Source of the DNA: Bacteroidota bacterium
Lineage (GTDB): Bacteria > Bacteroidota > Bacteroidia > Chitinophagales > Chitinophagaceae
Direction: 5' to 3'
DNA length: 64,000 nt
NCBI GenBank assembly: GCA_023417815.1
Contig: JAEZEI010000116.1
Location: 16,994-80,993, forward strand
A program made the translations under genes and the position numbers. The notes under the pieces were generated by a model. It saw nothing but the letters and a program-made list of their open reading frames with translations, had not been told where the DNA came from and ran no database searches. Shown one piece after another: positions 26,359 through 35,195 of the stretch (the stretch's first letter is position 1; every line of letters begins with the position of its first letter).

Positions 26359-27651
26359 TCAGCTTAATTCTTGAATGTTTTTCACGACCTTTCTGAATGC
26401 TTTGACAACATCCTTAAGATCGGTGGTTTTCATACCCGGACGCATAAATTCATGCGTAATCAATTCCTCAAAATGCATTCGTTCTGTTACAGGGCAAATT
26501 CCTCTTGAATAATCAACCGTCCCGGTGTAGGATGGATGGCTGAATGCCCATGCTGCCTTTTGCTGGTATATTGGTTGTAAATAAAGCGGTTTAACATAGC
26601 CTGCTCCGAGCAACGGGGCCGTTTCTCTCAGCACCGCGGATGGGATCTCTGCTTTAACAGCATTCACGAACAGATTCCGATGAACACCATGAACTGCGCT
26701 GTCGTATTTCAAAGGTTGCAGGTAATAAGTATGTACACTGTCTGATGGTACCTTTGGTGTCGAGCTTAAACCTTTCAGTCCACCGAGTTCTTCATAAAGG
26801 AATTCTACATTTTTTAATCTTTCCTCAATAAGTGCCGGAAGCTTCTTTAGTTGTTCTGATCCAATGGCAGCCTCTATTTCAGTCATCCTGAAATTATACC
26901 CGATCATATTAGTCAGGTCCGTAACCCCTAAAATCTCCATAACATTTTCGCCATGGTTCCTGATGTACTGCACTCTTTCTGCCAGGTGCTTATTGTTGGT
27001 GATCACAACGCCTCCTTCCCCCGTATGAATATGTTTATGGTAGTTCAGGCTGAAGACCCCCAGATCACCGATCGTGCCCACGTATCTTCCTTTATATTTT
27101 CCCATGGGGGCCTGGGCACAATCTTCCACAACCACCAGGTTATGCTTCTGAGCGATCGTCATAATGGCTTCCATATCGGCAGGATGACCAAAAATATGGA
27201 CCACCAGGATGGCTTTAGTTCGGGGCGTGATCCTCGATTCTATACTTGCCGGGTCCATGCAAAAAGTATCCTGGTCAATATCAGCGAATACAGGAATTCC
27301 TCCATAAACCAGGGGGGCAATAGCACTTGCCGACATAGTGTATGGTGAAACGATCACTTCATCGCCAGGCTGGATGCCGATCGCACCCATGGCAGCGAAC
27401 AACCCGGAGGTATTGGAGTTGACCGATACCGCATAATTCACTCCAAATGCAGAACACCAGTTTTCTTCAAACATCCTTACTTCGGGTCCTCCAAAGAAAT
27501 CAGGCGACCATGCTCCAAGGAATTGAGAAAGATTGCCAGAATCGAGCACACGTCGCACGGCCGCTTTTTCTTCTTTACCAATTGTATTATAGGCCGGAAA
27601 CAATTTTGTTCTGACGGGGGAGCCACCATTGATGGCCAGTTTCTTCGACAT
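26359..27651 (-). CDS. DegT/DnrJ/EryC1/StrS aminotransferase
   Basis: 430 residues, PLP-dependent sugar aminotransferase fold. N-terminal AINGGSPVRTKLFP is typical of StsC/AHBA-synthase-like members; VVEDCAQAPMGKYKG carries the PLP-contacting Asp; the Schiff-base Lys lies in SLNYHKHIHTGEGG. It transfers an amino group from glutamate or glutamine to a keto-sugar. The adjacent Gfo/Idh/MocA dehydrogenase could supply a 3-keto substrate, a WbpB/WbpE-like or NtdC/NtdA-like logic. It is distinct from PseC at 31737. Confidence 0.92.
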   Translation of the reverse strand: MSKKLAINGGSPVRTKLFPAYNTIGKEEKAAVRRVLDSGNLSQFLGAWSPDFFGGPEVRMFEENWCSAFGVNYAVSVNSNTSGLFAAMGAIGIQPGDEVIVSPYTMSASAIAPLVYGGIPVFADIDQDTFCMDPASIESRITPRTKAILVVHIFGHPADMEAIMTIAQKHNLVVVEDCAQAPMGKYKGRYVGTIGDLGVFSLNYHKHIHTGEGGVVITNNKHLAERVQYIRNHGENVMEILGVTDLTNMIGYNFRMTEIEAAIGSEQLKKLPALIEERLKNVEFLYEELGGLKGLSSTPKVPSDSVHTYYLQPLKYDSAVHGVHRNLFVNAVKAEIPSAVLRETAPLLGAGYVKPLYLQPIYQQKAAWAFSHPSYTGTVDYSRGICPVTERMHFEELITHEFMRPGMKTTDLKDVVKAFRKVVKNIQELS

Positions 27652-27659
27652 TTTAGGGT

Positions 27660-28586
27660 CTATTTATTTAATACGGTCAGCATTTCTTGGTTAAGCCTCA
27701 GGGCAAGGTTAAAATTATCCAGTGTTTCTCTGTTTTCAAGAAGAGTACGGGCATGTTCATACACCGGTAACATATAGGTATGCAAAATCCTTTCCACACT
27801 TTTTTCGAGTACAAGGTTTCCCGGGGAAATAAGCCTGTGATACCTTACCGTATCCCCTCCCGATATGATCTCGATCATACCCCCTGTAAAAAAAAGTTTC
27901 ATTTCGAAGATCCTGTAATCAACGTAAGTTAATCCTAAAACATGCACGGGTGCACTTTTATAAAGAAATTGCCCTGACAAGGTCGGATCATCTTCGAAAA
28001 CATCGTGGGAAAATGCAACCTTGCTGAATGATCCCAGCTCTATGGATGTTCCTAACAGGTATTCCATCAGGTCGAAGGCATGGCTGCAATTATTCAAAAA
28101 ACCCCTGCAGTACGTGATTGCGGCTCCTGTAAAATCTCCCATGTACCCGGTTCTGATTACTTCTTTAAGTTCGCGATACTGGGGCTGGAACCGTCGCATA
28201 TAATTTACAAGCACCTTCGACCTGCAGGATTCTTTAAGGGTTGCAAGGGTTTTCAGATCGGAGCCTTTTAGGGAAACCGGCTTTTCACAGATCACAACCG
28301 GGGTTTCAGCTTTAAAACACTGTTCAAGGAGAGAGGAATGTGTTGGAGTTGGAGTTGCAATACAAACCAGTGAATATGCTTCCAACGATGGGATAATGTT
28401 TAATGCACGGAAGTTATACCGGGAAGCAATCGTTCGTGCAATTGACTGATCCTTGTCGTAAACATCGGTTGGAATTCCATTGATATGAAGAGCCCTTGCA
28501 TGTGTCCATACTCTTCCGCCCTGGTCATCCAGATCGTATCCTGAACCAATATTTCCACAGCCAAGGAGGAGGGCCTTATTTTCCAT
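27660..28586 (-). CDS. Gfo/Idh/MocA-family oxidoreductase
   Basis: 308 residues from the ATG at 28586 (MENKALLLG), which overlaps the end of pseF by 11 bases; the longer frame to 28667 lies inside pseF. The Rossmann start LLGCGNIGSGYD and the family's CEKPVSL motif are clear. It oxidises or reduces a sugar at a ring carbon using NAD(P). Followed 8 bases later by a DegT aminotransferase, the two probably act in series on one sugar nucleotide or sugar phosphate. Confidence 0.9.
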   Translation of the reverse strand: MENKALLLGCGNIGSGYDLDDQGGRVWTHARALHINGIPTDVYDKDQSIARTIASRYNFRALNIIPSLEAYSLVCIATPTPTHSSLLEQCFKAETPVVICEKPVSLKGSDLKTLATLKESCRSKVLVNYMRRFQPQYRELKEVIRTGYMGDFTGAAITYCRGFLNNCSHAFDLMEYLLGTSIELGSFSKVAFSHDVFEDDPTLSGQFLYKSAPVHVLGLTYVDYRIFEMKLFFTGGMIEIISGGDTVRYHRLISPGNLVLEKSVERILHTYMLPVYEHARTLLENRETLDNFNLALRLNQEMLTVLNK

Positions 28587-29265
28587 TTTTAAGGAATGAA
28601 AATTTAATTTCTGCGATCTTCCAGTCTTCTTCATTATCGATATCCTGCACTTCTCCTTCGGGAACAAGAATGGGATAACTGTTCTCGCTTACCAGCCTGC
28701 GGTCCTGGAGAAATGAATTCACGCTAAGGCAATAAAACTGGCCACAGTCATGGTATGCAGGGGGCAGGTCCTGTGATCGTTTCAGCGCATTCTCAGGCCA
28801 GTTAAAAGCGATCTTACCATCCTCGATCTTAAAGGATCGCCAGATGGGAAAACTGAAAGCAGTTACAGGGATCACAGAATAAGCCTTTTTGGATTCCAGT
28901 AGCCTCATCGCTTCTGATAATCTTGCGGCTGTTACAAATGGGGCTGTAGGATAAATACAACAGGCATATTCGAATTCCCTTCCCAGGGCTGAATAAGATC
29001 CCAATACTTCGGTGATCACATCAGCAGTGGTCGAAAAATCGTCACTGTTCTTTTCAGAACGCATGAAAGGAACCGCGGCACCAAATTCTCTTGCAACCTC
29101 TGCTATCCTATCATCATCAGTAGACACCATTACTTCGTCAAACAATCCGCACGACAAAGCAGCTTCAATTGAATAAGCAATGATAGGCTTGCCACAAAAA
29201 TCCCTGATATTCTTACCAGGGATCCTCTTACTTCCTCCACGAGCCGTGATGATTGCTACTTTCAT
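28576..29265 (-). CDS. pseF: Pseudaminic acid cytidylyltransferase
   Basis: 229 residues, the usual length. It activates the nonulosonic acid as the CMP-sugar. The cytidylyltransferase signature ITARGGSKRIPGKN (about 6-19) and the MVSTDDDRIAEVA, CCIYPTAPFV motifs are present; the YPTAPF sequence and the neighbours favour PseF over NeuA. ATGA overlap with pseI indicates coupling. Confidence 0.92.
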   Translation of the reverse strand: MKVAIITARGGSKRIPGKNIRDFCGKPIIAYSIEAALSCGLFDEVMVSTDDDRIAEVAREFGAAVPFMRSEKNSDDFSTTADVITEVLGSYSALGREFEYACCIYPTAPFVTAARLSEAMRLLESKKAYSVIPVTAFSFPIWRSFKIEDGKIAFNWPENALKRSQDLPPAYHDCGQFYCLSVNSFLQDRRLVSENSYPILVPEGEVQDIDNEEDWKIAEIKFSFLKNGK

Positions 29266-30320
29266 AAAAGATAATTCATTGAAAAGGGAGTTCCTTTTGA
29301 AAGTTGTTTATTCACTTTCTTTCCTAAAAGTTCTTCATAATGACGCGGGTGAAGCCCATCGCCGGGTCTGATCACTCTTAGGTTGGAAGGAGACAAAACA
29401 CCACCTTCTTCAATATCGTCAACAATATAGATGCTTCTTTTAAATCCAAGGCTTTTCTTTTCTGCTTCCTGCACATCAAGCTGGATTTCCCCCAAAGCCT
29501 GCCAGGCTTTCAGGGATTCATCAACAAGCAGCCTCATTTCCTCCGGCTCCATGCTGAAGGCACTGTCTACACCTCCATCTGCCCGCCTTAATGTGAAGTG
29601 CTTTTCTATCACGGTTGCTCCCAATGCAATGGAAGCAATTCCTGCTCCTACACCCATTGTATGATCACTAAGGCCAACCTGGCAATCAGGAAAAGATTCC
29701 TGTAGCAGCTTTATCGTTCTGAGATTTGTATTCTCCGGTGTAGAAGGATAAGTGCTGGTACACTTCAGTAAAATAATTTCCTTGCATCCATGATGGCGCA
29801 ATACGTTAACAGATTCGCGGATGTCGAGAATGGAGCTGAGGCCTGTGCTCATAATTACAGGCTTCCCGGTACCTGCCACTTTTTTTAAAAGCGGGTGGTG
29901 GTTATTTTCAAAAGAAGCGATCTTGTAGACCGGTGCTCCGAGTTCTTCTAGGAAATCAACTGCCGATTCGTCGAAAGGACTGCTGAATGCTATCAATCCA
30001 AGTTTACGCGCATGATCCATTAATGGTTTATGCCATTCCCATGGTGTATACGCTTCTTTATATAGGTCGTAAAGATTTTTACCTGCCCATAAGGAAGATG
30101 CATCTGAAATGTTGAACATTCCGCTCCTGTGATCGATGGTGAGGGTATCTGCAGTATAGGTCTGCAGCTTTACAGCATGGGCACCACTTTCTGCAATAGC
30201 ATCAATTATTTCCATTGCACGCTGCAAGGATTGGTTATGGTTACCGCTCATTTCAGCGATTATGAAAGGTGGATGGAATTCACCAATGGAAAGATGCCCT
30301 ATCTTGATCTCTTTCTTCAT
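29262..30320 (-). CDS. pseI: Pseudaminic acid synthase
   Basis: 352 residues. It condenses a 6-deoxy-2,4-diamido hexose with phosphoenolpyruvate. The N-terminal NeuB-type barrel carries IIAEMSGNHNQS (about 20-31), where the MSGNHN wording is characteristic of PseI rather than NeuB (which has GxNHxG), and GLSDHTMG later. A C-terminal SAF/antifreeze-like domain (about 290-352) is present. Four-base overlaps join it to the formyltransferase and pseF genes. Confidence 0.95.
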   Translation of the reverse strand: MKKEIKIGHLSIGEFHPPFIIAEMSGNHNQSLQRAMEIIDAIAESGAHAVKLQTYTADTLTIDHRSGMFNISDASSLWAGKNLYDLYKEAYTPWEWHKPLMDHARKLGLIAFSSPFDESAVDFLEELGAPVYKIASFENNHHPLLKKVAGTGKPVIMSTGLSSILDIRESVNVLRHHGCKEIILLKCTSTYPSTPENTNLRTIKLLQESFPDCQVGLSDHTMGVGAGIASIALGATVIEKHFTLRRADGGVDSAFSMEPEEMRLLVDESLKAWQALGEIQLDVQEAEKKSLGFKRSIYIVDDIEEGGVLSPSNLRVIRPGDGLHPRHYEELLGKKVNKQLSKGTPFSMNYLL

Positions 30321-31177
30321 AATAATATTGTACCTGGTTCAGGGAACACTCCTTCAAATTCAACAAGTGAAACAGCGCCATTAGGGGTTTTAATAACAGG
30401 CTTGTCATTTTGCAAACCTAACACCAATCCATCCGGATCATTTCCACTGAACCCGTAATTAGAGAATTCCAGTTTATTTATAGAGAGTTTTTGTCCGTTC
30501 ACAAAGGTAAAGGCCATTGGATAAGGTTTTGCCTGCGCCCTGACCCAGTTATAGATCCTTTCCTTTTGCCATCCCCAGTTTATTTTTCCGCTTTCAGGAG
30601 TACGTACTCCGAATATTGTTGCGGCAGAGTGGTCCTGCGCGGTCACAATTACTCTTCCGGATTTTACCAATTCCAATACTTCCCTGATCATTTCAGGATA
30701 TAATGAATTGAATTTATTTAAAACCGAGGCTCCCGTCTCTTCGGCATCTATTTCAAAACTTCTCTGTAATACTACAGGTCCGGTATCACAGCCCTTGTCA
30801 ACCAGGTGAACAGTAGCGCCGGTTATTCTTTCATTGTTGATGATCGCCCAGACATGCGGAGTTCTGCCCCTGTATTTCGGAAGTAATGATCCATGGATAT
30901 TGAAGCAATACTTTATCGGCCAGTTTATGAGGTCATCTTCAATGAGAAAAAGATAATTGATCGAAAAGATAATATCCGGGTGATATCTTACTATCCACTC
31001 CGAAGCTTTTCCATTGCGGGGATTTCCGATGAAGACGGGCACATTCTTTTCCCTGGCGTAATCAATGATCGCCGTTGATCCCTTATCTGTAAATATCATC
31101 TGTACTTCCCAGTTCTCCGGGAAGGTTTTGAAGCATTGCAAGCCCAAACCACCGCTGATCAGGAGAATGGCTTTCAA
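30317..31177 (-). CDS. Formyltransferase-fold sugar N-formyltransferase (PseJ-like)
   Basis: 286 residues; the start is TTG at 31177, overlapping the GNAT stop by 4 bases (TTGA). The catalytic Asn93-x-His95 in FNIHGSLLPKYRGR and Asp131 in DKGCDTGP are the formyltransferase triad shared with methionyl-tRNA formyltransferase and sugar N-formyltransferases. The C-terminal region resembles the Fmt C-terminal domain. In a pse operon it would transfer a formyl group from N10-formyltetrahydrofolate to the 4-amino group that PseH otherwise acetylates, giving an N-formyl nonulosonate. A PseJ with this role has been described, from memory. Confidence 0.85.
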   Translation of the reverse strand: MKAILLISGGLGLQCFKTFPENWEVQMIFTDKGSTAIIDYAREKNVPVFIGNPRNGKASEWIVRYHPDIIFSINYLFLIEDDLINWPIKYCFNIHGSLLPKYRGRTPHVWAIINNERITGATVHLVDKGCDTGPVVLQRSFEIDAEETGASVLNKFNSLYPEMIREVLELVKSGRVIVTAQDHSAATIFGVRTPESGKINWGWQKERIYNWVRAQAKPYPMAFTFVNGQKLSINKLEFSNYGFSGNDPDGLVLGLQNDKPVIKTPNGAVSLVEFEGVFPEPGTILL

Positions 31178-31740
31178 GCTGTTTGTTCTTTAAAAAGTGA
31201 ATAGATCAGTACATCATGCATTTCCCCTCTCACGTACCTGTGATTTTTCAAACGACCTTCAGGAACATACCCGGCCTCCTCAATGCATTGAATATATAAG
31301 GGTCGGATATCGTACACAGTGGTATGCAATTTAATAAAGCCGAGATCGCCGAAGGCAATGTTTTTCATTATCTCCAGGAAAGCTGAAAAATCCTTTTTGA
31401 ATGGTTCACCGATGTTGCGGTTTGTTTCAGTGAGAAATGAGATCTCCGCATTCCTGCTTAACCAGTCAATATGAACCAAACCGCCATACCCGATCAGGCT
31501 ATCACCAATTAATATGGAAAAAAGGATCTGGGATGGCTGATATGCATCGAACAGTCCTTCGATCACCCCGGAGAAATATTTATCCTGGTCTTCAGGTGAA
31601 AGGATGCGGTCCTGCCTGAGGATATCGATTTGTTCATTTCGCCAAATGCGGATGGATTCCCGGTCTTCTGATCGTACTGGGATTAACCTGTAATCATTAT
31701 AAAGCCATTCAGTTTCTTTCAAACATTTATATGTTCTCAT
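31174..31740 (-). CDS. pseH: GNAT acetyltransferase, probable PseH
   Basis: 188 residues. RLIPVRSEDRESIRIWRNE is the common N-terminal block of RimJ/RimL-type GNATs; LIGYGGLVHIDWLSRNAEISF forms the core, and GFIKLHTTVYDIRPLYIQCIEEAGYVPEG the acetyl-CoA region. Immediately after pseC with a 4-base overlap, it fits PseH, which N-acetylates UDP-4-amino-4,6-dideoxy-L-AltNAc. Sequence alone only shows the fold; the name rests on position. The formyltransferase next to it offers an alternative acylation. Confidence 0.7.
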   Translation of the reverse strand: MRTYKCLKETEWLYNDYRLIPVRSEDRESIRIWRNEQIDILRQDRILSPEDQDKYFSGVIEGLFDAYQPSQILFSILIGDSLIGYGGLVHIDWLSRNAEISFLTETNRNIGEPFKKDFSAFLEIMKNIAFGDLGFIKLHTTVYDIRPLYIQCIEEAGYVPEGRLKNHRYVRGEMHDVLIYSLFKEQTA

Positions 31741-32885
31741 TTCGCTGAAAAGGTAAGTATTTCATTGATCACATATTCCTGCTCCGCATCAGTAAGCGAA
31801 GGGAACATTGGAATACTCAGGCATTCGCTATAATATTGCTCCGACACAGGATGATCGCCGGCTTTATTGCCCAGAGACCTGTAGTAAGGTAAAGTGTGTA
31901 CTGGAATATAATGTACCTGGCAGAAGATATTCTTACTGCGCAGGTGATCATAAAGAACTTTTCTTTCAGGTGTACGGATGATAAACAAATGGTATGCATG
32001 TCCTGGATCTTCGTCAGGCATTTCAATCTTTCCTGAGAAAGCCTTCCTGTATTTCTCCGCGATCTCCCTTCTCCTGGCCAGGCCTTCATTTGCGCGGGAG
32101 AGTTGAGACAGACCAAGTGCACAAAGAACATCCGGTATCCTGTAATTATAACCCAGCATCTGCATTTCGTAATACCATCCTCCATCATTCTTTTCCATTT
32201 GCATTGGGTCCTTGGTTATCCCATGGGTGCGAAGTTTCAGGAGCTTTTTATACAAGGCTTCATCATTGGTTGTGATCATTCCACCTTCACCGCAGGCTAT
32301 ATGTTTAACCGGGTGAAAGGAAAAAATTGCAAGATCAGCGAACTGCCCGTTGCCGCAATATTGCTTTGTTCCTTTTGAATCCGTAAAAAATCCACCAGGT
32401 GCATGACATGCATCTTCAATGATCCACATACCATTTTCGATTGCTATCTCCCTCAGCTTTTCAAGGTCCACTGCACTACCTGCGAAATCCACTGGTATTA
32501 TTCCTTTGAAGAATCCATTTGGTTTGGAAGCAATGAGTTCTTTCACCTTTTCAATATCGATCAGGATCGAATCCTTATCGATATCTGCGAAGTAAACGCT
32601 GCCGCCACAATACCTTATACAGTTTGCTGAGGCGGCAAAGGTTATCGGAGTAGTGATCACATTTGTATTTTCATCCACATCCAATGCCAGGGCACATAGA
32701 TGAAGGGCTGCAGTTCCGTTTGCAACCGCAACAGCGAATTTTGCGCCGGTATATTCTGCAAAGGCTTTTTCGAAGGCATCCACAAGTGGCCCTTGCGTCC
32801 ACAGATCGCTTTTAAGGCAATTTAATACTGCATCTATATCCTTTTCACTTAGATGCTGCCGGCCGTATGGGATAGGTTTTTCCAT
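31737..32885 (-). CDS. pseC: UDP-4-amino-4,6-dideoxy-L-AltNAc aminotransferase
   Basis: 382 residues from the ATG at 32885; a TTG three codons upstream is possible but less likely. DegT-family transaminase: IPYGRQHLSEKDIDAV start, WIIEDACHAPGG, and the Schiff-base Lys194 in FSFHPVKHIACGEGG. It aminates the C4 keto product of PseB using glutamate. It follows pseB with 5 bases between stop and start, and overlaps the next gene by 4 bases. Confidence 0.95.
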   Translation of the reverse strand: MEKPIPYGRQHLSEKDIDAVLNCLKSDLWTQGPLVDAFEKAFAEYTGAKFAVAVANGTAALHLCALALDVDENTNVITTPITFAASANCIRYCGGSVYFADIDKDSILIDIEKVKELIASKPNGFFKGIIPVDFAGSAVDLEKLREIAIENGMWIIEDACHAPGGFFTDSKGTKQYCGNGQFADLAIFSFHPVKHIACGEGGMITTNDEALYKKLLKLRTHGITKDPMQMEKNDGGWYYEMQMLGYNYRIPDVLCALGLSQLSRANEGLARRREIAEKYRKAFSGKIEMPDEDPGHAYHLFIIRTPERKVLYDHLRSKNIFCQVHYIPVHTLPYYRSLGNKAGDHPVSEQYYSECLSIPMFPSLTDAEQEYVINEILTFSAK

Positions 32886-32890
32886 CAGGA

Positions 32891-33910
32891 TCAAACTACA
32901 AAATCTTTATCAACATGCTGTACTATCAGTTCTCTCAACTGCTCCGCAGAAACCCATTCTGAATTCTGCCCGGAACTGTAATTAAAACCCTGGGGCACTT
33001 TTTTGGCATTGAATGCCTTAACGAATTTCTCAACTTCCCATACAGGCTGCTGGGGAAGAATGACATAATAGTTACCCAGGTCGTATGTAGTGAAGGAGTC
33101 TGAACTGGTGATCATTTCCTCATGCACTTTCTCACCGGGTCTTATTCCTACTATTTCATGTTTGCAATTCGGACCTATTGCTTTTGCAACCTCAGTGATG
33201 CGATAACTCGGGATCTTCGGAACATATAATTCTCCGCCCCATGCGTGTTCAAGAGCATGCATAACCATTTCCACACCATCCTGGAGGGAAATGTTGAAGC
33301 GGGTCATATTTGGATCAGTAATGGGTATCACGCCTTCTTTTCTTTTTTTGAGGAAGAATGGAATAACAGAACCATTGGATCCCATCACATTTCCATACCG
33401 CACTACAGAAAAAGAAAGGTCCCTGCTGCCCAGAATGTTATTTGCAGCAATAAAAAGTTTGTCGGACGCCAGTTTGGTTGCACCATAAAGGTTTATAGGT
33501 GCGCAAGCCTTATCGGTGGACAGTGCCACCACCTTTTTCACATTCGTTTCCATGGCAGCCCTTATCACATTTTCGGCACCGCCAATATTCGTCTTCACAC
33601 ATTCATCAGGATTATATTCCGCAATGTGTACATGCTTCATCGCTGCTGCATGGATCACATAATCGATACCTTCAAAAGCTCTTTTGAGGCGGGTATAATC
33701 CCTTACATCACCGATAAAAAACCGGATGGCCGGGTATTTTTGATCCGGATATTCCATTGCCATCTGGAATTGCTTTTGCTCATCCCTCGAGTATATAACG
33801 AGCCGGCGCACATCAGGCCAGCGCTGGAATATTGTTTTGGTGAATTCTTTACCGAAGGAGCCTGTTCCCCCGGTGATCAGAACGGATTTTCCATTTAGGT
33901 CTAACGCCAT
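32891..33910 (-). CDS. pseB: UDP-GlcNAc 4,6-dehydratase (inverting)
   Basis: 339 residues, SDR fold of the FlaA1 type. NADP-binding TGGTGSFG (13-20), the STDKA segment (131-135) with the catalytic Asp and Lys, and YGATK (Tyr142, Lys146) are present. It carries out the first pseudaminic acid step, 4,6-dehydration with C5 epimerisation. It heads the operon of twelve overlapping or closely spaced genes down to 22299. A promoter element lies 74 bases upstream. Confidence 0.96.
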   Translation of the reverse strand: MALDLNGKSVLITGGTGSFGKEFTKTIFQRWPDVRRLVIYSRDEQKQFQMAMEYPDQKYPAIRFFIGDVRDYTRLKRAFEGIDYVIHAAAMKHVHIAEYNPDECVKTNIGGAENVIRAAMETNVKKVVALSTDKACAPINLYGATKLASDKLFIAANNILGSRDLSFSVVRYGNVMGSNGSVIPFFLKKRKEGVIPITDPNMTRFNISLQDGVEMVMHALEHAWGGELYVPKIPSYRITEVAKAIGPNCKHEIVGIRPGEKVHEEMITSSDSFTTYDLGNYYVILPQQPVWEVEKFVKAFNAKKVPQGFNYSSGQNSEWVSAEQLRELIVQHVDKDFVV

Positions 33911-33984
33911 TTTTTTTGCTGGTTTAATTCAGAAGTCAATCTCTGCAATTTTGCTTCCAGAATCGTTTTTGAGATTCTTGGGCG

Positions 33985-33992
33985 CAAATGTA
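33985..33992 (-). promoter_or_regulatory. TACATTTG -7 element for the pse operon
   Basis: A perfect TAnnTTTG match on the minus strand, 74 bases before pseB. It lies in the 88-base gap between pseB and the upstream GT4 gene, partly within the last codons before it. No clear -33 element was seen. Confidence 0.45.
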
Positions 33993-33998
33993 TCGAAA

Positions 33999-35195
33999 TT
34001 ATTCAGCGGGCGCTCTTTCCCCGGTAGGGCAAAAATCTCCTCTAAAAACCTGTCGGAAAGCTGTTTTTACTTTGTCAATATTAAAATCCATGGCACGTTC
34101 CCGGGCCCTCGAACGATAAGAAGCCATTAGTTCAGGATCATTAAGAACCTTCTCCATTGCTTCTGCAATAATTTCCTGGGAATTTACAGGACAAAGTATT
34201 CCATAGTCTCCCTCATGGTAAGTTTCAAGTTGTCCTCCCGTGAAACCGGGTTCCAATAATTCAACCGGGCCGGAATTGCAATCGGTAGAAATTACCGGCA
34301 ATCCACAGGCAAGCGCCTCCAGCAACACATTAGGATAACCTTCTACATCCGAACTAAGTATAAAACACTGGCTCCGTGCCATATACTGGAACGGGTTTTT
34401 CCGGAACCCCCTAAAGATTACTTTTTCAGAAACTCCAAGATCACCGGCCAGCTTAATGCACTTTTCCATCTCCTCTCCTCCACCTACCATGATCAACCTG
34501 CAATTGTTTGCAGCTATTCGTGAAAATGCCTGGATCAATAAAGGATAATTCTTTTCCTTTCTGAATCTTCCCACGCTTATAAAATAGAATATGCATGGAT
34601 CGAAAATCATATCAGGTTCCGTTTTGGCCTGCCGGTCAATGAACGCCATGTCAATGGGGTTATTGATCATCCTGACAGGAGTGGAAATTCCAAGGTTATT
34701 GATAAGATCATGCTGCATTGCACGGGCATTTGTAAGCACCAGGTCTGCACTTTGATACGCATACCGCACGGTTCGGGCTGTTATGAAACGCATGATAGGA
34801 GTATATCGTTTCATAAGCGTGGTCTGGTGGGTTCTTTCACACATGATCAGGCAACCACGATAACCCATCCAATTCTTCATAAGTGCTGTAACAAAACAAG
34901 GTCTGTACAGGAATGCTATCACTGTTTCAATACCGTTTCGAGCACAATAATCCTTCACCCTCCGGGCAAGAGATGGTGCTTTTAAAAACATTCTCAGCCG
35001 GCTTTCTCCCTGTGGTTGCTTAAGATCCAGGATGCTTATACCCGGAGGAATGTCGTATTCAATGATATTTGAATAAACTGCAAGGTGAATGGAGAATTCG
35101 TGCTGCAGATGATTGAGCAGTAAAGAAACCACACGCTCTGACCCTCCTATCTCAAGAGAGTTAATGAATATGAGGATGCGTTTCTTTTCAGCCAT
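33999..35195 (-). CDS. GT4 glycosyltransferase
   Basis: 398 residues, GT-B fold. ILIFINSLEIGGSERVV is the N-terminal acceptor loop; VSVGRFRKEKNYPLLIQAF opens the donor domain and SSDVEGYPNVLLEALACGLPVIS carries the intact EX7E motif. It likely adds a hexose-type sugar to the growing unit. Start overlaps the upstream GT4 gene's stop by 8 bases. The wording of the donor motif matches its neighbour, consistent with a shared ancestry. Confidence 0.9.
   Translation of the reverse strand: MAEKKRILIFINSLEIGGSERVVSLLLNHLQHEFSIHLAVYSNIIEYDIPPGISILDLKQPQGESRLRMFLKAPSLARRVKDYCARNGIETVIAFLYRPCFVTALMKNWMGYRGCLIMCERTHQTTLMKRYTPIMRFITARTVRYAYQSADLVLTNARAMQHDLINNLGISTPVRMINNPIDMAFIDRQAKTEPDMIFDPCIFYFISVGRFRKEKNYPLLIQAFSRIAANNCRLIMVGGGEEMEKCIKLAGDLGVSEKVIFRGFRKNPFQYMARSQCFILSSDVEGYPNVLLEALACGLPVISTDCNSGPVELLEPGFTGGQLETYHEGDYGILCPVNSQEIIAEAMEKVLNDPELMASYRSRARERAMDFNIDKVKTAFRQVFRGDFCPTGERAPAE

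Noticed and set aside
33245..33898. Plus-strand open frame of 217 codons
   Set aside because: It lies antisense within pseB; the predicted peptide is His- and Cys-rich and has no recognisable domain.
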